Positions 1-11,963 of a stretch of DNA of 64,000 nucleotides are shown one piece after another. The notes beneath the pieces were generated by a model, which was not told the DNA's origin, made no database searches, and saw only the letters and a list, made by a program, of their open reading frames with translations. Each line of letters begins with the position of its first letter. Position 1 is the stretch's first letter. The position numbers were made by a program, and so were the translations under genes. Source of the DNA: Misgurnus anguillicaudatus (lineage: Eukaryota > Chordata > Actinopteri > Cypriniformes > Cobitidae); NCBI RefSeq assembly GCF_027580225.2, contig NC_073354.2, forward strand, positions 4,874,001-4,938,000, read 5' to 3'.

Positions 1-377
1 TATAAGTGCTGTTAATGTCATACTTAACGTATTAGATAAGAAATAAACAGGGACACAATGTTCTGTAAGTTTGTGTGATTACTTTGCTTACAGACGTCTG
101 TAACAGACCTAAATCATCTCTGCTGCATAGTTGCATTTTTTCTAGTTACCGAATCTGTTACTGTAGTTAATGTAGTGATTGCTTTTATTTCTGGGGATAT
201 ATTATATTATTATGTCTCTATTAAGATCGGTCACAAACATGATTCCTGCACGATCTAATGTGTTGCATGTTATTAACTTACTGTCATGCATTGTGTGCAA
301 CATTTTTTGTCTCCCTCTTTGTGTTTTGTCCACTTTCCCGGTTGCTAAAAAACTCTAAAGCCTCTTAAAAGTCCTGG
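1..377. other. AT-rich non-coding sequence
   Basis: No coding potential, RNA gene or recognisable repeat is visible. It ends at the target-site copy of the TIR element that starts at 378. Confidence 0.5.
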
Positions 378-1423
378 GGCCTCATTTATCAACATTGCGT
401 AGAAAATGTTCTATATTTGTACCTACGAATGAAATTTAGAATGTGCCTAAGTACAAAAAAATCGGGATTTATATAAACGTGCGCACGTGGTTCGTACGCA
501 CATCAGTAAGTAATTCTTGATGATAAATCCCACTTGTTCTTAAACACCGTGCTCGTGCACGTTCATAGTTATTTGCATTCCGAAACGCCTCCAATGAACC
601 ATATATGGTGACAACACCTCCCGTTATATGTCACGTGGTTGTGCTTTTTCCCTCATCGCAATAATGACAAAGAAAGCGTAAAAGAGGAATTTTACAGACA
701 CAGAAATTACTGCTGGATGAGGTTACATCCTAATAACACATCCTGTTTGGTTTACTTAGTGTGGGAGGAATGACTAACAAAAGAAAACAAATCTGTTACC
801 AGTGAGTTTAATTCCGTTGAATATGAGGAGAGAACACTTCCATAAATAAAAAAGTGGTTTGAAATTAAATTATCAGCAAAAAAAAAAAACGCGTCACAGC
901 ACACCGACGTGAAACGAGTGCAACTGGAGGAGGACAGACAACTTTCCACCTTGGACAGCAGCATATATAACCAACATCATTGGCGCGATCTTTGAAAACG
1001 CGCTACCGGTGGAATGGATTATTTGCCAAGTCTTCCAATAACGCAAGATAAGCCATTGCACTGTGTCAAGCATTTGTCGGAGACTTCATTTATACAAATC
1101 ACATGTAGAGCTTTCACAGTTACAGATACATATCACAAATAAATCATTATAATTATTTGCTGTTACCATACTGACATTAATAATTTTTAACACCTGCTTG
1201 TGGATAAAAAATAGACACTTCTTTACTCACTGGAACAGGGTCCTGTGTAGTATCGCTATTCTACCACTAGATGCTCTGCGTACGCATACTCAGAGGTGTG
1301 CGTATATTTACACACATTTCTACGTATAAGTGCAATTTGATAAATTCCACACTTTGCGTAAAACTGTTCCTACGCACACTTTACGCACACTTCTGTGCGT
1401 ACGCACGCTTGATAAATGAGGCC
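378..1423. mobile_element. Non-autonomous DNA transposon with GGCCTCATTTATCAA ends
   Basis: The left end reads GGCCTCATTTATCAA and the right end is its reverse complement, so these are terminal inverted repeats. Both sides are flanked by CCTGG (373-377 and 1424-1428), consistent with a 5-bp target-site duplication, although GC symmetry at the ends makes the exact border uncertain by a base or two. Both ends carry clustered TACGCA/TGCGTA motifs, as expected of sub-terminal transposase-binding repeats. The interior (1,046 bp in total) encodes no protein I recognise; the short ORF on the minus strand near 752-964 has no family features. Superfamily not assigned. Confidence 0.8.
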
Positions 1424-1428
1424 CCTGG

Positions 1429-1818
1429 TCTGTGCTCCTAACAATTTGACCTTAAGACCTCTTTAAGGGGTTAAGGTGCTTTCTGAAATACTTTTTTCTT
1501 TACTAGGATTGTTTTTTTAATATTAAGAGTAAACGCCCACATTTCTGCACAAAATACTGTCATAGTTGATAGCTCTCTGCTGACTGCTATTTACTCTGGT
1601 GCTAGCGTAGAGTGAGTCGACCCATCCGATATGGCAGTGACGCTGGATGCGTTCCAGCACGTCATGAGGTGTCTACATGTAATATGTCTATGGTCATAGC
1701 TGTGTGTGTATGGTTCTTCGCCTGCAGCGCATATTGAGTTTCTGCAAGAGAGCGCCCTCTGGCTTTTGGATGTAGCGGCATTTCATTGTAACTCATTGAG
1801 AAGCATCGCAAGCATCAT
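1429..1818. other. Non-coding spacer
   Basis: Nothing recognisable between two transposons; a short ORF at 1706-1939 runs into the next element and is judged spurious. Confidence 0.45.
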
Positions 1819-2130
1819 CAGTGTTTCCCATACATTGATTTATTTGTGGTGGCCCACCACAGAATCAACACTGGCCCCCACAAATAGAATTTTCATGATT
1901 CCCATTTACATTTCTATTTCACTATTTAAAACAGCTTAATTCGGCTTAAAATATAATTTGATATATAATACAGATCAAATACAGATACAGATCAAAGAGT
2001 AGAAGTGAAACATATTCCAGGTGCCAACACTAGATCAAACGCAAACACGACATGATGACGTCACATATATGCTAATTAGCGTGTGATGTCATCACCACCA
2101 CAGTCTCTCAAAATCCTGTGGGAAACACTG
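1819..2130. mobile_element. Short hAT-like MITE, CAGTGTTTCCCA ends
   Basis: CAGTGTTTCCCA at the left end is mirrored by TGGGAAACACTG at the right end, giving a 312-bp element. An interior GGTGGCCCACCAC motif is shared with a fragment at 54110-54191, so these may be one family. Flanks share only ATCAT, so an 8-bp hAT duplication is not confirmed. Confidence 0.65.
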
Positions 2131-2159
2131 ATCATCGTACGATATAGAAGCTGTGGCTG

Positions 2160-2371
2160 TAAACTCACATCATGTGGTTAAGGAGAGGATCATCCAATTT
2201 TCTTGCTGAGCTCACCAGTGAGTTTTTTCCTCAGAATGTACCAAATTGGTGATCTGGCATCTACAAATATTCCTCCTGTCTGAATGATGGTTGTGTTCAT
2301 TTTTTTTGAAACCTAAATATGGTCTGTATCACTTACATAGAGATCTCCCTGAACCACATGATGTGAGTTTA
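2160..2371. repeat. Inverted repeat pair, about 30-bp arms
   Basis: The arm at 2160-2191 (TAAACTCACATCATGTGGTT...) is the near-perfect reverse complement of 2342-2371, with about 150 bp between them. It lies just outside the hAT-like MITE. It could be the ends of a small foldback element. Confidence 0.6.
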
Positions 2372-5194
2372 AATGCAAATGTCACACTTAAAATCAACTC
2401 CAGACCTTTAACATCCTTTATTTATAAAGGAAATTATTTAACAAATAGACAATACAAGCCATAAAACAGCTTTTAAGTCAACTGTACAATTACTTTAAAA
2501 GGGTTAATTCATAAACAACAGCTAAAATAACACAAAATGTGCCTCTGTTTCAGTATTTATGGAGTTGACTGTACTATAACACCACTGTCAAATGTTTTAA
2601 ATATTCTTCTTTTCTCACAGCTGTTTGTTGTTTGTATGTTTGAGGTTATTTTGACATGCACTATTTCTATGTATGCTATTTACATGCTTCCACCTCCAAA
2701 CACAAAGGGGTGTTGGAATGTTTAAAAACAGTGTACCACTGTTTATCCTTTTCAAACTTCATCTATTCCCAAACACAGAACAATAATAAAGTTCTACTGA
2801 ATGCCGCCCCCTTTAGGTTTAGTGGAATAAGTTCACATGTAGTTGCAAAGATTTGTTATGGGACCATCAAAATAAAGTGTTCACAGACATTCAGCAGACA
2901 GTCTTATACCGTAATACTCTAATGACTGATAGTTGACAGGAAGTTTGCAAAGCTATTTATAGTTAGTAAAATGTTTAAAGTAGACCATCAAAATAAAGTA
3001 TTACCTTAAGCTTTTTATGATAAGTGTTGATGTATAGATTTATCTTAATCCCCACTACAATGCATTACAGAAATTGTTCTATAACAACAGCTGCATTTGT
3101 TTAGAGCAACAAATCTACAAATTATTTATAATAAAAACTACATGATATTAAGCAGTGCCAAGCAAACAAAGTTCAAATTCTTATTTGAGTTTTCATTACT
3201 AAATGTAAAAGTGTCCAAAGTCACATAAAAAAGGCATATTTACACTTAACTCCAAAAACTTTAGTCATTTTTTCTTAAAATGAGATTGCAGGAGGTTTTT
3301 TTCCACAAATGCACTGTGAAATATATCTATAGTTTCTTATTTGACTAACTTGTCATTGTGCTTTATGATTTTGTTTTGAGTTGGCTCAATTATTATTTTG
3401 TTTTCAGATTAGACATTGTGTAATCTTGATTGTTTTCAGATTTAATGTAAGTCATTTTGTTATTTTGTTTTCCAATATGCTACCATCGTAGTAGTAGTTT
3501 CTCTTTGTAATTTAAATAATATAACTTATATTGATTCATTTTTTTAAATAGATGGTTTGCTCTTTATGTCTGCTTTAAAACCTGCCTCACACAGGAATTT
3601 CTAATCTCAAGAACATGTCATTTAATATTAGTGAAATTAGTGAAAGTGATGATGTGTAAAATGAAGACAGAACAGAACAGGTCATACTTGTTTCTCCAGG
3701 CGATTTTCTGGGATGAACTGTGGTCCTGCCATCATCTTTGTTGTTTCTGAGCAGATTAAGATACAGGCAGATCACTGACAGTCACATCCACTATGCTGCA
3801 TTAAAGATAGGATAAATAAATATTTAATGAATTGTTTGTTTAAGAACATTTTACTTAATATTTACTTATCACATCTCTTACACGATACACAAAACTGTGA
3901 TATTAATAAAACAATTTAAAAATATGTAAAAACAATTAATGAACACACACACAAATTAGCCTACTTAAAGCACACAGCCACAGTATATCACACTTTACTT
4001 TCCAACCAGCTTACTTTGCAATATTTCAACCCAGTGTTTTCTTGAGACTTGCTGTATTTCTTCTTAACTAAATGAAGTAAAACCAGTTAAATCTGGATTT
4101 AATGTTATGTTTGAGTTAATAGCAACCAATGGTCATTGTGATGTCATCATTGTGACGTCTTTATTCTATGAAGTCATAATAGTGGGCAGAGCGCACGAGT
4201 GCTGTTGGTATTTAGTATAACCTGCGAATATCGCCCTTTCATGTTATACAACGAGTCCAAAGCAAAAATAATACTGTTAAAAAAGGCAGTTTTTGATATT
4301 TACGTCCATCACTGTGGTGACTGCGTAACGTGCAAATAAAATAAGTTACAGCCTTAATTTTTGCTCATTCATACAGAAAGCATTCCAGCTGTGATTGTAA
4401 TCAATTGTGTGTACAGTGCATTTACCAAACTCACACCTACGGCTCGATGCTGAACATGGGCACGGCAGTAAACATGTTGGTTTGATTTGCTCAGAAATGG
4501 CGGGTGGGACCATAATGCACTGGTTCTCGCGAGTACACCTAACAAAAACCCTTTTTTGATCTGTTGTATTTTATCTCAAATTCTACACACCAAACGCACA
4601 ACACATTCAAACAGCCACAGCCGCCACACATATCTACAAAATCAAACGCATTTAAAACTAGCCTCACCTACACCTACGGTACACTCGCACGTTCACGTCC
4701 TGTTAGAAAAAAAGTACTTCGACTCGAGTTAAGTAAGCTCAGTGAAATTCACTTTAAACAACAGATAAAGTGATTATTTTCTATATAATACTGATGAGAC
4801 TGAGTTATTTAAATAAATTCTGTTAACCTGCATGTTACCAATCCGCTATTTTAATAATTGTAATGTTATCTTGCTAACAGTATAACGTTTAAAGTCCATT
4901 GTATTTTTTTGAACTTCAAAAACATTGCAATAGATAAATAGTTTTGAATAATAATATTTTTGTCAATTATTCACCTTTTTCACTGCACCAGAGTTTTGAG
5001 AATGGCACGGTTTCCAGTAGACATGTTACACAAATCCTTACGAGTATTGTATTATTTGTGTCTCCTTCAAAATTTGCTCTTCAGAAATTTTCTGTTATAT
5101 AAGTAAATTTCACTCATTAGCCTACAAGTAAGCAAGTAAAAAAAATATATATATTACATTAACTGGAACTTCGAGTAGGTGTGTTCGACTTCAT
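2372..5194. other. Long AT-rich non-coding region
   Basis: About 2.8 kb with scattered short ORFs (under 90 codons) that have no domain features or codon bias. I see no clear transposon ends, RNA genes or conserved-looking blocks. Confidence 0.45.
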
Positions 5195-5331
5195 ACGGCG
5201 CCGCAAAAACTGACAGTCACATGACATCAAAGTACCGCGAGAGCAAGTCGAAATTAGACCTCTCTGTATATTTCTTGAATCGCTCTCGCGATACTTTGAC
5301 GTAATCCGCGTGTCGTTTCTTGCGGCGCCGT
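5195..5331. repeat. GC-rich imperfect palindrome
   Basis: ACGGCGCCGCAA at 5195-5206 is the exact reverse complement of 5320-5331. An inner arm at 5223-5244 (GACATCAAAGTACCGCGAGA...) pairs with 5282-5302 with few mismatches. It resembles a short foldback MITE, and it is CpG-rich against an AT-rich background. Confidence 0.6.
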
Positions 5332-5418
5332 TTAAAGTGGAACAAGCCTAATGTAACTTACCCCGCCCTTTTCAGTGACGTACAGCCTATCATTATCGCT
5401 TTACGATGCCAGCCAATG

Positions 5419-5807
5419 AAACATGAAACAGGTAATTGTGATAAATGTGGATATCCAGAGACAGTAAAGCATGTATTACTAGAATGTATAGCATACAACA
5501 GAGAAAGAATTGAACTGGTTCAGTTACTAAAGAATGGGAGTGTAAGTAGTCTTTCACTCAAGGAAATATTAGGAGAAGGAACAAATTATAAAATACGTGA
5601 GGAGTTATTAAAATATTTAAAGGATACAGAACTGGTAAAAAAGATATAGAGTTAATCATTAAATATCTTTTTTTTTTTTTTTTTTTATAACCAAATTTAT
5701 TCAACCAAGTAGTGCTCCATAATCAAATCCAGTAGGTGGCGGTAAATGCACCTTAAGTTGGTTTGCCACCCGCCATTTAAACAACAAAAGAAGAAGAAGA
5801 AGAAGAA
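5419..5807 (+). mobile_element. 5'-truncated LINE (I/Nimb-like) 3' end
   Basis: The fragment starts mid-ORF and encodes the C-terminal tail of a non-LTR retrotransposon polyprotein, up to a stop at 5647-5649. A Cys-His knuckle (CDKCG...VKHVLLEC) is followed by a basic C terminus ending in a KYLKDTELVKKI-type tail. After the stop come a T-rich tract, a 3' UTR with the AGTAGGTGGCGGTAA motif known from fish I-clade LINEs, and an (AAG)n tail. Identical 14-bp copies of GATGCCAGCCAATG lie at 5405-5418 and 5808-5821, which defines the insertion exactly. The longer ORF that starts near 5320 begins outside the element and is a chance read-through. No reverse transcriptase domain is present, so the copy is dead on arrival. 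Confidence 0.85.
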
Positions 5808-5880
5808 GATGCCAGCCAATGGCCTTAGAGAACTGAACCAATGAAAGAGGAGTTCCCTTTCGAGAGCGGTCACTTGACAC

Positions 5881-6042
5881 TGCGTCCGCTGACGCCACGG
5901 GAAACTCCTCCCTCCTCCGGTTTCTGAAGCTTTTATTGAACAACGCCAGTGTTCTGGCCAATGCCGCCCATGACAGCCTTATAGGGGCGGGACTTCCGCT
6001 ACTATATAGCCTGTTTAGGCGGCAAAATACTCAGATTCTTTC
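5881..6042 (+). repeat. Left 162-bp inverted repeat arm
   Basis: Reverse complement of 11303-11464, with about three mismatches over 162 bp. It includes a TTTATTGAACAACGCC block and a TATATAGCC motif. High arm identity implies recent activity or gene conversion between arms. Confidence 0.85.
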
Positions 6043-7589
6043 TCTTCACCGTGACTGAAGCGTCGCGCCGTAGATCGTCGCACTTGTGAGGGACGCAAGG
6101 ATCACGTCCCTTACACGCGTTCCGGCAGAATTTTACAAGGATTTTGAGTTTCGCTCCTCGAGTGAAGGACCGTGTATCTTATGGACTCCGAGATATATCG
6201 AATAACTGCGTTCTCGGCAGCAAACCACCGCCGCCAGAGCTCCGTTGGTGGCACTGCTGTCAAACTGAGGAGAACGTCGCGTGCGTTCCACGGTAACGTT
6301 ACCCGCCCTATTAGCCTCATACCCCCGGGGTATCCGAGGTTACAGACGCGGGAAAGACACAAGGCTTCCTTTCCCCACCTACGCAGTGCGGAAAATGCCA
6401 CAGTGTGCACAATACATTTATACCGTTGCAGTACCCTCTCATATATGTTTGTCCTGTACTTATAGCGTGCTTCGGCCGCTCCCCTTACATGATTAGACCC
6501 CATCCTGGTGTCTGCTTTGTAATTTAACGCACTTCGGCCAGTGCTAGCATGCACAGACCCCCTTCGGGACCGGTCGCATGCGAGCACAGCGTGCAGACGG
6601 CTCCTTTTTATAAGACCTTCACCTGGGACATGGCCGTCTGTGACGCTTGTGTGGATGTAACTTAATATTTTCCTTGGCTTCTTTGTGTGATACAGTGCGC
6701 TCTGGCTTATTTTAAACGTTTCAGCCATTAGCACAGCGGCTGGCCTAACATAACATTATGCTCGCCTCAGGCTGCCCAGCGTGAGCCGCGCCCATTTTGG
6801 CCACGTCACTACGCGCGCTATTTTGCGTAGTGTCATACGTTCACAAGGACCTGCTATTCTTCGGACGTACTGAGGGGGGCAGCAATACACCATTAATGTG
6901 TCTAAGCTGCCGCAAAAATTATACGAGAAGAAACGTTACGTATGCAGAGAGTTATACTTGTGCCTGTTATCCATGCTACACTTATTGCTCTTCGTATGAT
7001 CGGTGATGGTACCGCATCACACACCACACTCACATTCACGCCCCTCGTCTGTTTCGGGTGACGACGGGAATATGTGTTGGCTATGCTTAATGCTTTCAGA
7101 TGTTGTGTTCTATGGCCGCTGACGGGCAGCGAGCTACCAATCAGCACAACATCCTTCTGTGCCCTGTTGACAGTCCCTCTGCACTTGTCCTCTTTCAACT
7201 ATGTGCCAATTGAGACCATATATTTAGCAATATACAGCTCTTACGGAGGATACATAGCGCACAGCGCTCAGCCATACTCTGAATGTGCCCGTTAAACACG
7301 CGCTGCAAAGAAAAAGGGGGGAGGATAATGTCGGGTTTGATCCTTCGCACTGAGTAGCGATCAGTATCAAAACGCAATGCACAACTCACAGTGCTCAACC
7401 CCGCTCACTATGCATCCGTTACACACGAGCTGCAGAGCAATGGGGACCGACCGAGTATAGCGAAGTGTGTTGAGTGTGGCCGCTCGCTTCGCACAGCGAT
7501 CTGTCTCGACACACACACACACACATCTAAGCAGTGCACAATGCATCTCGCACGCCCCCGATTGGTGGCAACGTTGCTCTATACTTACG

Positions 7590-8110
7590 GATTGCACTAT
7601 ATATATATACACATTTCTTATAGCAGCCTATACGTCTGGCTATTAATGTATATTTGCATTGAATAGAGGCTTATTGTACTGCATTCCACTATATATATAT
7701 ACTCATACGTATATTTATATATATTTATACATTAATAGCAGCCCACACGCCTGGCTATTAATGTATATCTGCATTAAATAGAGACTCATTGTACTGCTTG
7801 ACACTATATATATATACTCATATGTATATTTATATATATTTATACATTAATAGCAGCCTGCACGCCTGGCTATTAATGTATATCTGCATTAAATGGAGAC
7901 TCATTGTACTGCTTGACACTATATATATACTCATATGTATATTTATATATATTTATACATTAATAGCAGCCTGCACGCCTGGCTATTAATGTATATCTGC
8001 ATTAAATAGACTCATTGTACTGCTTGACACTATATATATACTCATACGTATATTTGTATATATACACATCATTAATAGCAGCCTACACACCTGGCTATTT
8101 ATGTATATTG
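7590..8110. repeat. Tandem array, 5 copies of a ~114-bp unit
   Basis: The landmark TAGCAGCC recurs at 7621, 7736, 7851, 7964 and 8076 (spacings 115, 115, 113 and 112). Each unit holds a TATATATA tract, GGCTATTAATGTATAT and a TCATTGTACTGC block. The outer units are more diverged than the inner ones, as expected of an array growing from its centre. Confidence 0.9.
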
Positions 8111-11100
8111 GCATTGAATAGAGAGGCTATCTCTCTCCTCACTCATCTTGCTCTTAGCTCCCTGGCTGAATGCAGTGAGCCGATGCGGATGTAAACTTGT
8201 AGGAGTTATGTTGCTGTACCAACAGAGGATTACTATCATGCCTTACACATCCGTGCAGTGTTCGGGCAATATCTCACTACAAACACAGGTATCTGACTCC
8301 CTGCGTGCGCGTGGCGAGCTGTTACTAAGTTGTTCATTCTTTAGGAAGTGTCTCTCCTTCTCTCGGGTTCTGCATCCAACCATGCACAAAGCAGCAAGCC
8401 ACTGCAGACCCAGACTTGGTTTTTATCTGGCTCTATGTGCGGCAAGTGAGCCAGTGCCCTTCAGCGGATCACTCCGCTAGATGATTCACACACGTCTGGG
8501 TTGTGCACTATGTGGTACAGTTCAGGAGTTTGCAACATAACTGTACAGCTGTTAACAAACTCTATTAAATGGCAACCTTGCTTCAAAGCACACAGTATGT
8601 GGCACCCGACACACACAGACGACCGGTTACTATCCGTTCCAGTGTATAAGGAGTGTATCTCCTCGCTCGGTGCTATTGCAGAACCTAGCTCTGTTCTTCC
8701 ATGGCGCTGTGTAACACACCATTGCTTTATGCCACACAATATGTAACTGGAATCCTGTGCGCTGCAATCCGTTACAGAAATGTCCCAGATGCGTGGAGTC
8801 GAATCTGCACTTGTATCCTGCATTCAGCCATCCAAGCGGTGAGCTGTGACAGTTTTGACTGGTCGGCCATCAGTGCATGTCTGAACACACAACCCCTGTG
8901 GCCCTACAGCAGCCTCTCAGGCACATATGGCTTGCTCGGCGCTATTATGATTTGTCATGGGTTTGTAACGTCTCCATATGATGGGTGGCTCACACACCTA
9001 TGTTTAGCAGCAGGCTTGTTCCACAGCTGACAACATATACTATAATAGGCACACGCATGTGTGATCGGAGCCATTGCAAACATGTCAATATGGAGCTACA
9101 ACATCCCGATTGCTCGGCAATGTTTAGCCCATTACCTTACCCTGTACAGCACTCAATTCCTCCCTTGGCTAACGCTGCTGTGATACAGAAGGCAGAGAAT
9201 TATGAACACCTGCTTTATAGGGTATTTGTATATACTATTACCCAGAGCGGCTGCCAATTTGATTCGACACAGACCACCCCAGCTGTGCAGACCTGTCGCA
9301 CAATCAGCGCAACGCGCCGGTACTGAGGCTGGAGTTTACGAACGGGTAATATAGTTTTTACCTGACGAGAGAGGTAGAACAGCTTGTGCAGCCACTATTC
9401 TCTCACCGTTGACTATGACCTCTGTTGTGATAGGAGACTACTAGCCACGCCGGTGGTGCTTATAGCAGGTTTTATGTAGACCCGCACACATTCACAGGGT
9501 GTAACGCTGTTCCCTCTTAGCTGAGTGTAATGCGCATCCTGCTATCTTATTGCCCGTTTGGGATTGTACCAACCAGCCACAGACACACTCCTTTGATTAA
9601 AGTAGTTTCTGCATGCGTGCGTGTGAGCATATAAGCACGGTGTGCATGCCAGCTTTACGTTTATGTGCTTCATGCGAGCCGTCCCCCTCAGGAGCACTCT
9701 GGATTTGAGTCTGCTCTGAGATATTCCACCCGAGACACTGCTGTGCTGGTGACGAACGCCTCCGTGGTTGACCGGCTTACAAGTTCACAGCGCACTACCT
9801 ACTGTACCAGACAGCAATTTGCGTCTGCTCTTCATTAAGCAGCTCATGTCCTGGCTGCCGCAAATGCGACACAGACTTAAGGGCTGTTAAGGACTTTAGA
9901 ATGTTTGAGATTGTTTGGACATAATGAATCAGTACATGATGGTGGAAAGTGTAAGCTTTGTCCTTATCAGAGTTGCGCTTTGTATGAAACACGTTGTGCT
10001 CGGCCAAGTGCCAGCGGTTACGTGTTGCCCTATTTTGGTTTTGCTGCTTATACACGCAAAATCAGTAAGGACAGCGAGCCCTTTCTACAAGACGCCCTCT
10101 TTACGCAGCACCTGTAATGGTGTGAAGCAATGACTACGACCCGGTGCACTGTCACGTGTCGAATGTTCTATCTTTGCAGCAGTGCACATATGAAGGAAAA
10201 GTGGGCTGTCTACCCCAAAGGTTTTCATGCAGCTATCGCTACATTTCATGCTGGTGCCTTGGGTGCGCAGTGGCCAGGCACAATTAATTCTCTTAAGTGA
10301 GAGAAGTGGCCAATCATTTGCATATTTTAGTGCCGTCATGGGCTGTACATGCCCTTAAGGGACTATGTGCCAAAACCACCCTCAGTGCAGTTAGAGCATA
10401 GACGGTTGCATAGTCCTTCCCATCTAGCTGATGTGAGCTGTGCCCGGTATGAGTGTTATACATTTATCTAAGCACTCCGCTCTGACATTACTGTTAGAGC
10501 AACTCTTTATGCTTCAGAGATGGGCGGTGGCATTTGTTAACGATCGCTGTGACCTGCCCAGCTCATTCTAAGAAATTTCCCTGCTCCACCTAAGCAGTCA
10601 GCTGCTGGGATCCAGCTGGGTTCACTGGATCATTAGGTGATAATGAGGGCAGCACATTACTGCCACACTGGCATAGCGGTGTTATTCTAATTCGGCAGTC
10701 GCACTATCCGACGCCTCTTCATAGTTTGTACTGGATGGCCAGTACAGCTGATGTATTAATATGGAGCCGTGTTTTCGCTTCTTCCTTGTACTTTCACGCT
10801 AGCTATCTTGGCCATCGTGCATCATATGTTAATACCAGCAAATACTCTGCGTGGATATGCTTGCTACCGCCCACATTGGGTCGGCCTAGCCATTGCTGTT
10901 GTAATGTTACAGGTTGCTTATCTGCTGTAGGGCTGCAATAAGACCTACATGCAGCCTGTGACTGTATGCATTCTGTTCTGTATAAGCTCTGGATTGAGTC
11001 CCTAGAGACTCAGGCATCCAATCTACTGTGCGTTGGCTTACACAGACTGGACGGGGATTGTGCACCGACTCAGGCATTGTGGTGCACAGACTTGAGTAAG

Positions 11101-11198
11101 CTTCACTGGAGCTGCTCTTCGCTGTTCTCACGGCGTGTTTGAATACATTCCCCATAGCGTCAGCGGACGCAATGTCGAGTGACCGCTCTCGAAAGGGA

Positions 11199-11256
11199 AC
11201 GTCTCGGTTACTATCGTAACCTCGGTTCCCTGAGAGACGGGAACGAGACATTGCGT
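11199..11256 (+). repeat. Perfect 58-bp inverted repeat, left copy
   Basis: Exact reverse complement of 11460-11517. It includes GTCTCGGTTACTATCGTAAC and a GGTTCCCTGAGAGACGGGAA core. The two copies enclose the right 162-bp arm, suggesting a 319-bp palindromic element at the right end of the composite. Confidence 0.9.
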
Positions 11257-11302
11257 AGGCCGCCGTGTCACTGCTCAGATCAGCTCTACTGTTCGTTCAA
11301 TC

Positions 11303-11464
11303 GAAAGAATCTGAGTATTTTGCCGCCTAAACAGGCTATATAGTAGCGGAAGTCCCGCCCCTATAAGGCTGTCATGGGCGGCATTGGCCAGAACACTGGC
11401 GTTGTTCAATAAAAGCTTCAGAAACCGGAAGAGGGAGGAGTTTCCCATAGCGTCAGCGGACGCA
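11303..11464 (-). repeat. Right 162-bp inverted repeat arm
   Basis: Partner of 5881-6042. It lies between the two 58-bp copies, so the right terminus is more complex than the left. Confidence 0.85.
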
Positions 11465-11517
11465 ATGTCTCGTTCCCGTCTCTCAGGGAACCGAGGTTAC
11501 GATAGTAACCGAGACGT
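11460..11517 (-). repeat. Perfect 58-bp inverted repeat, right copy
   Basis: Exact partner of 11199-11256, directly followed by unique sequence that leads to the hAT insertion at 11633. Confidence 0.9.
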
Positions 11518-11963
11518 CCTCTGACACGCGGACTGTTTATTTTCTGGAAGAAGAGTTCAGTTTCATTCACAAACTGTATGAACCAGACAGTACAGAGCGC
11601 GAGGATTTATTTATTACGTTTTTGTCTGCAACTAGTGATGGCCAAACGAGGCTTCCTGAACCAATGAGGCTTTCCAGCCCATTGGTTCGCCAAAAGGTTC
11701 ATTTACCCGAAGCCTCATGAAACACTGTGCTCTCCAGTGACACCTGCTGTGCAAAGCAATGTATCGCACACGCACGCAAATCTATTCATTTTGAGCAACC
11801 AAATTGTCATGGTGTGGGCTTTTGAATAAAGTATATTAAAGAAAGTATTTTACTCTGCTTGTGTTAACCTATGTACACACAACTCACACATACACAACTT
11901 TGTGTTCAACTATACAGTAGTTCTTGAGTTAGTGATAACAGTGAATGCACAAAAAAAAGAAAT

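Larger units (their letters stand above)
5852..11517. mobile_element. Large composite inverted-repeat element, class unknown
   Basis: A block of about 5.6 kb, visibly richer in GC than its flanks, is bracketed by long inverted repeats (5881-6042 against 11303-11464, 162 bp each with about three mismatches). A second, shorter pairing joins 5852-5899 to 11153-11200. The outer right end carries a further perfect 58-bp inverted pair (11199-11256 and 11460-11517), so the right side looks like a duplicated or nested terminus. ORFs up to 207 codons occur inside, but none shows a transposase, polymerase or integrase motif, and the CpG-rich base composition alone explains long open frames. Interior landmarks are a 114-bp tandem array and short (AC)n and (TA)n tracts. 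Most likely a non-autonomous TIR transposon. Confidence 0.6.

Noticed and set aside
5320..5418. LINE ORF start at 5320
   Set aside because: The target-site duplication shows that the LINE begins at 5419; upstream codons are chance read-through.
6111..6734. 207-codon minus-strand ORF in the composite element
   Set aside because: Arg/Ser-rich translation from CpG-rich DNA, overlapping ORFs on the other strand, and no domain motif.
7590..8110. CRISPR-like regular spacing
   Set aside because: Whole units are repeated without variable spacers, in a vertebrate genome; it is an ordinary tandem array.
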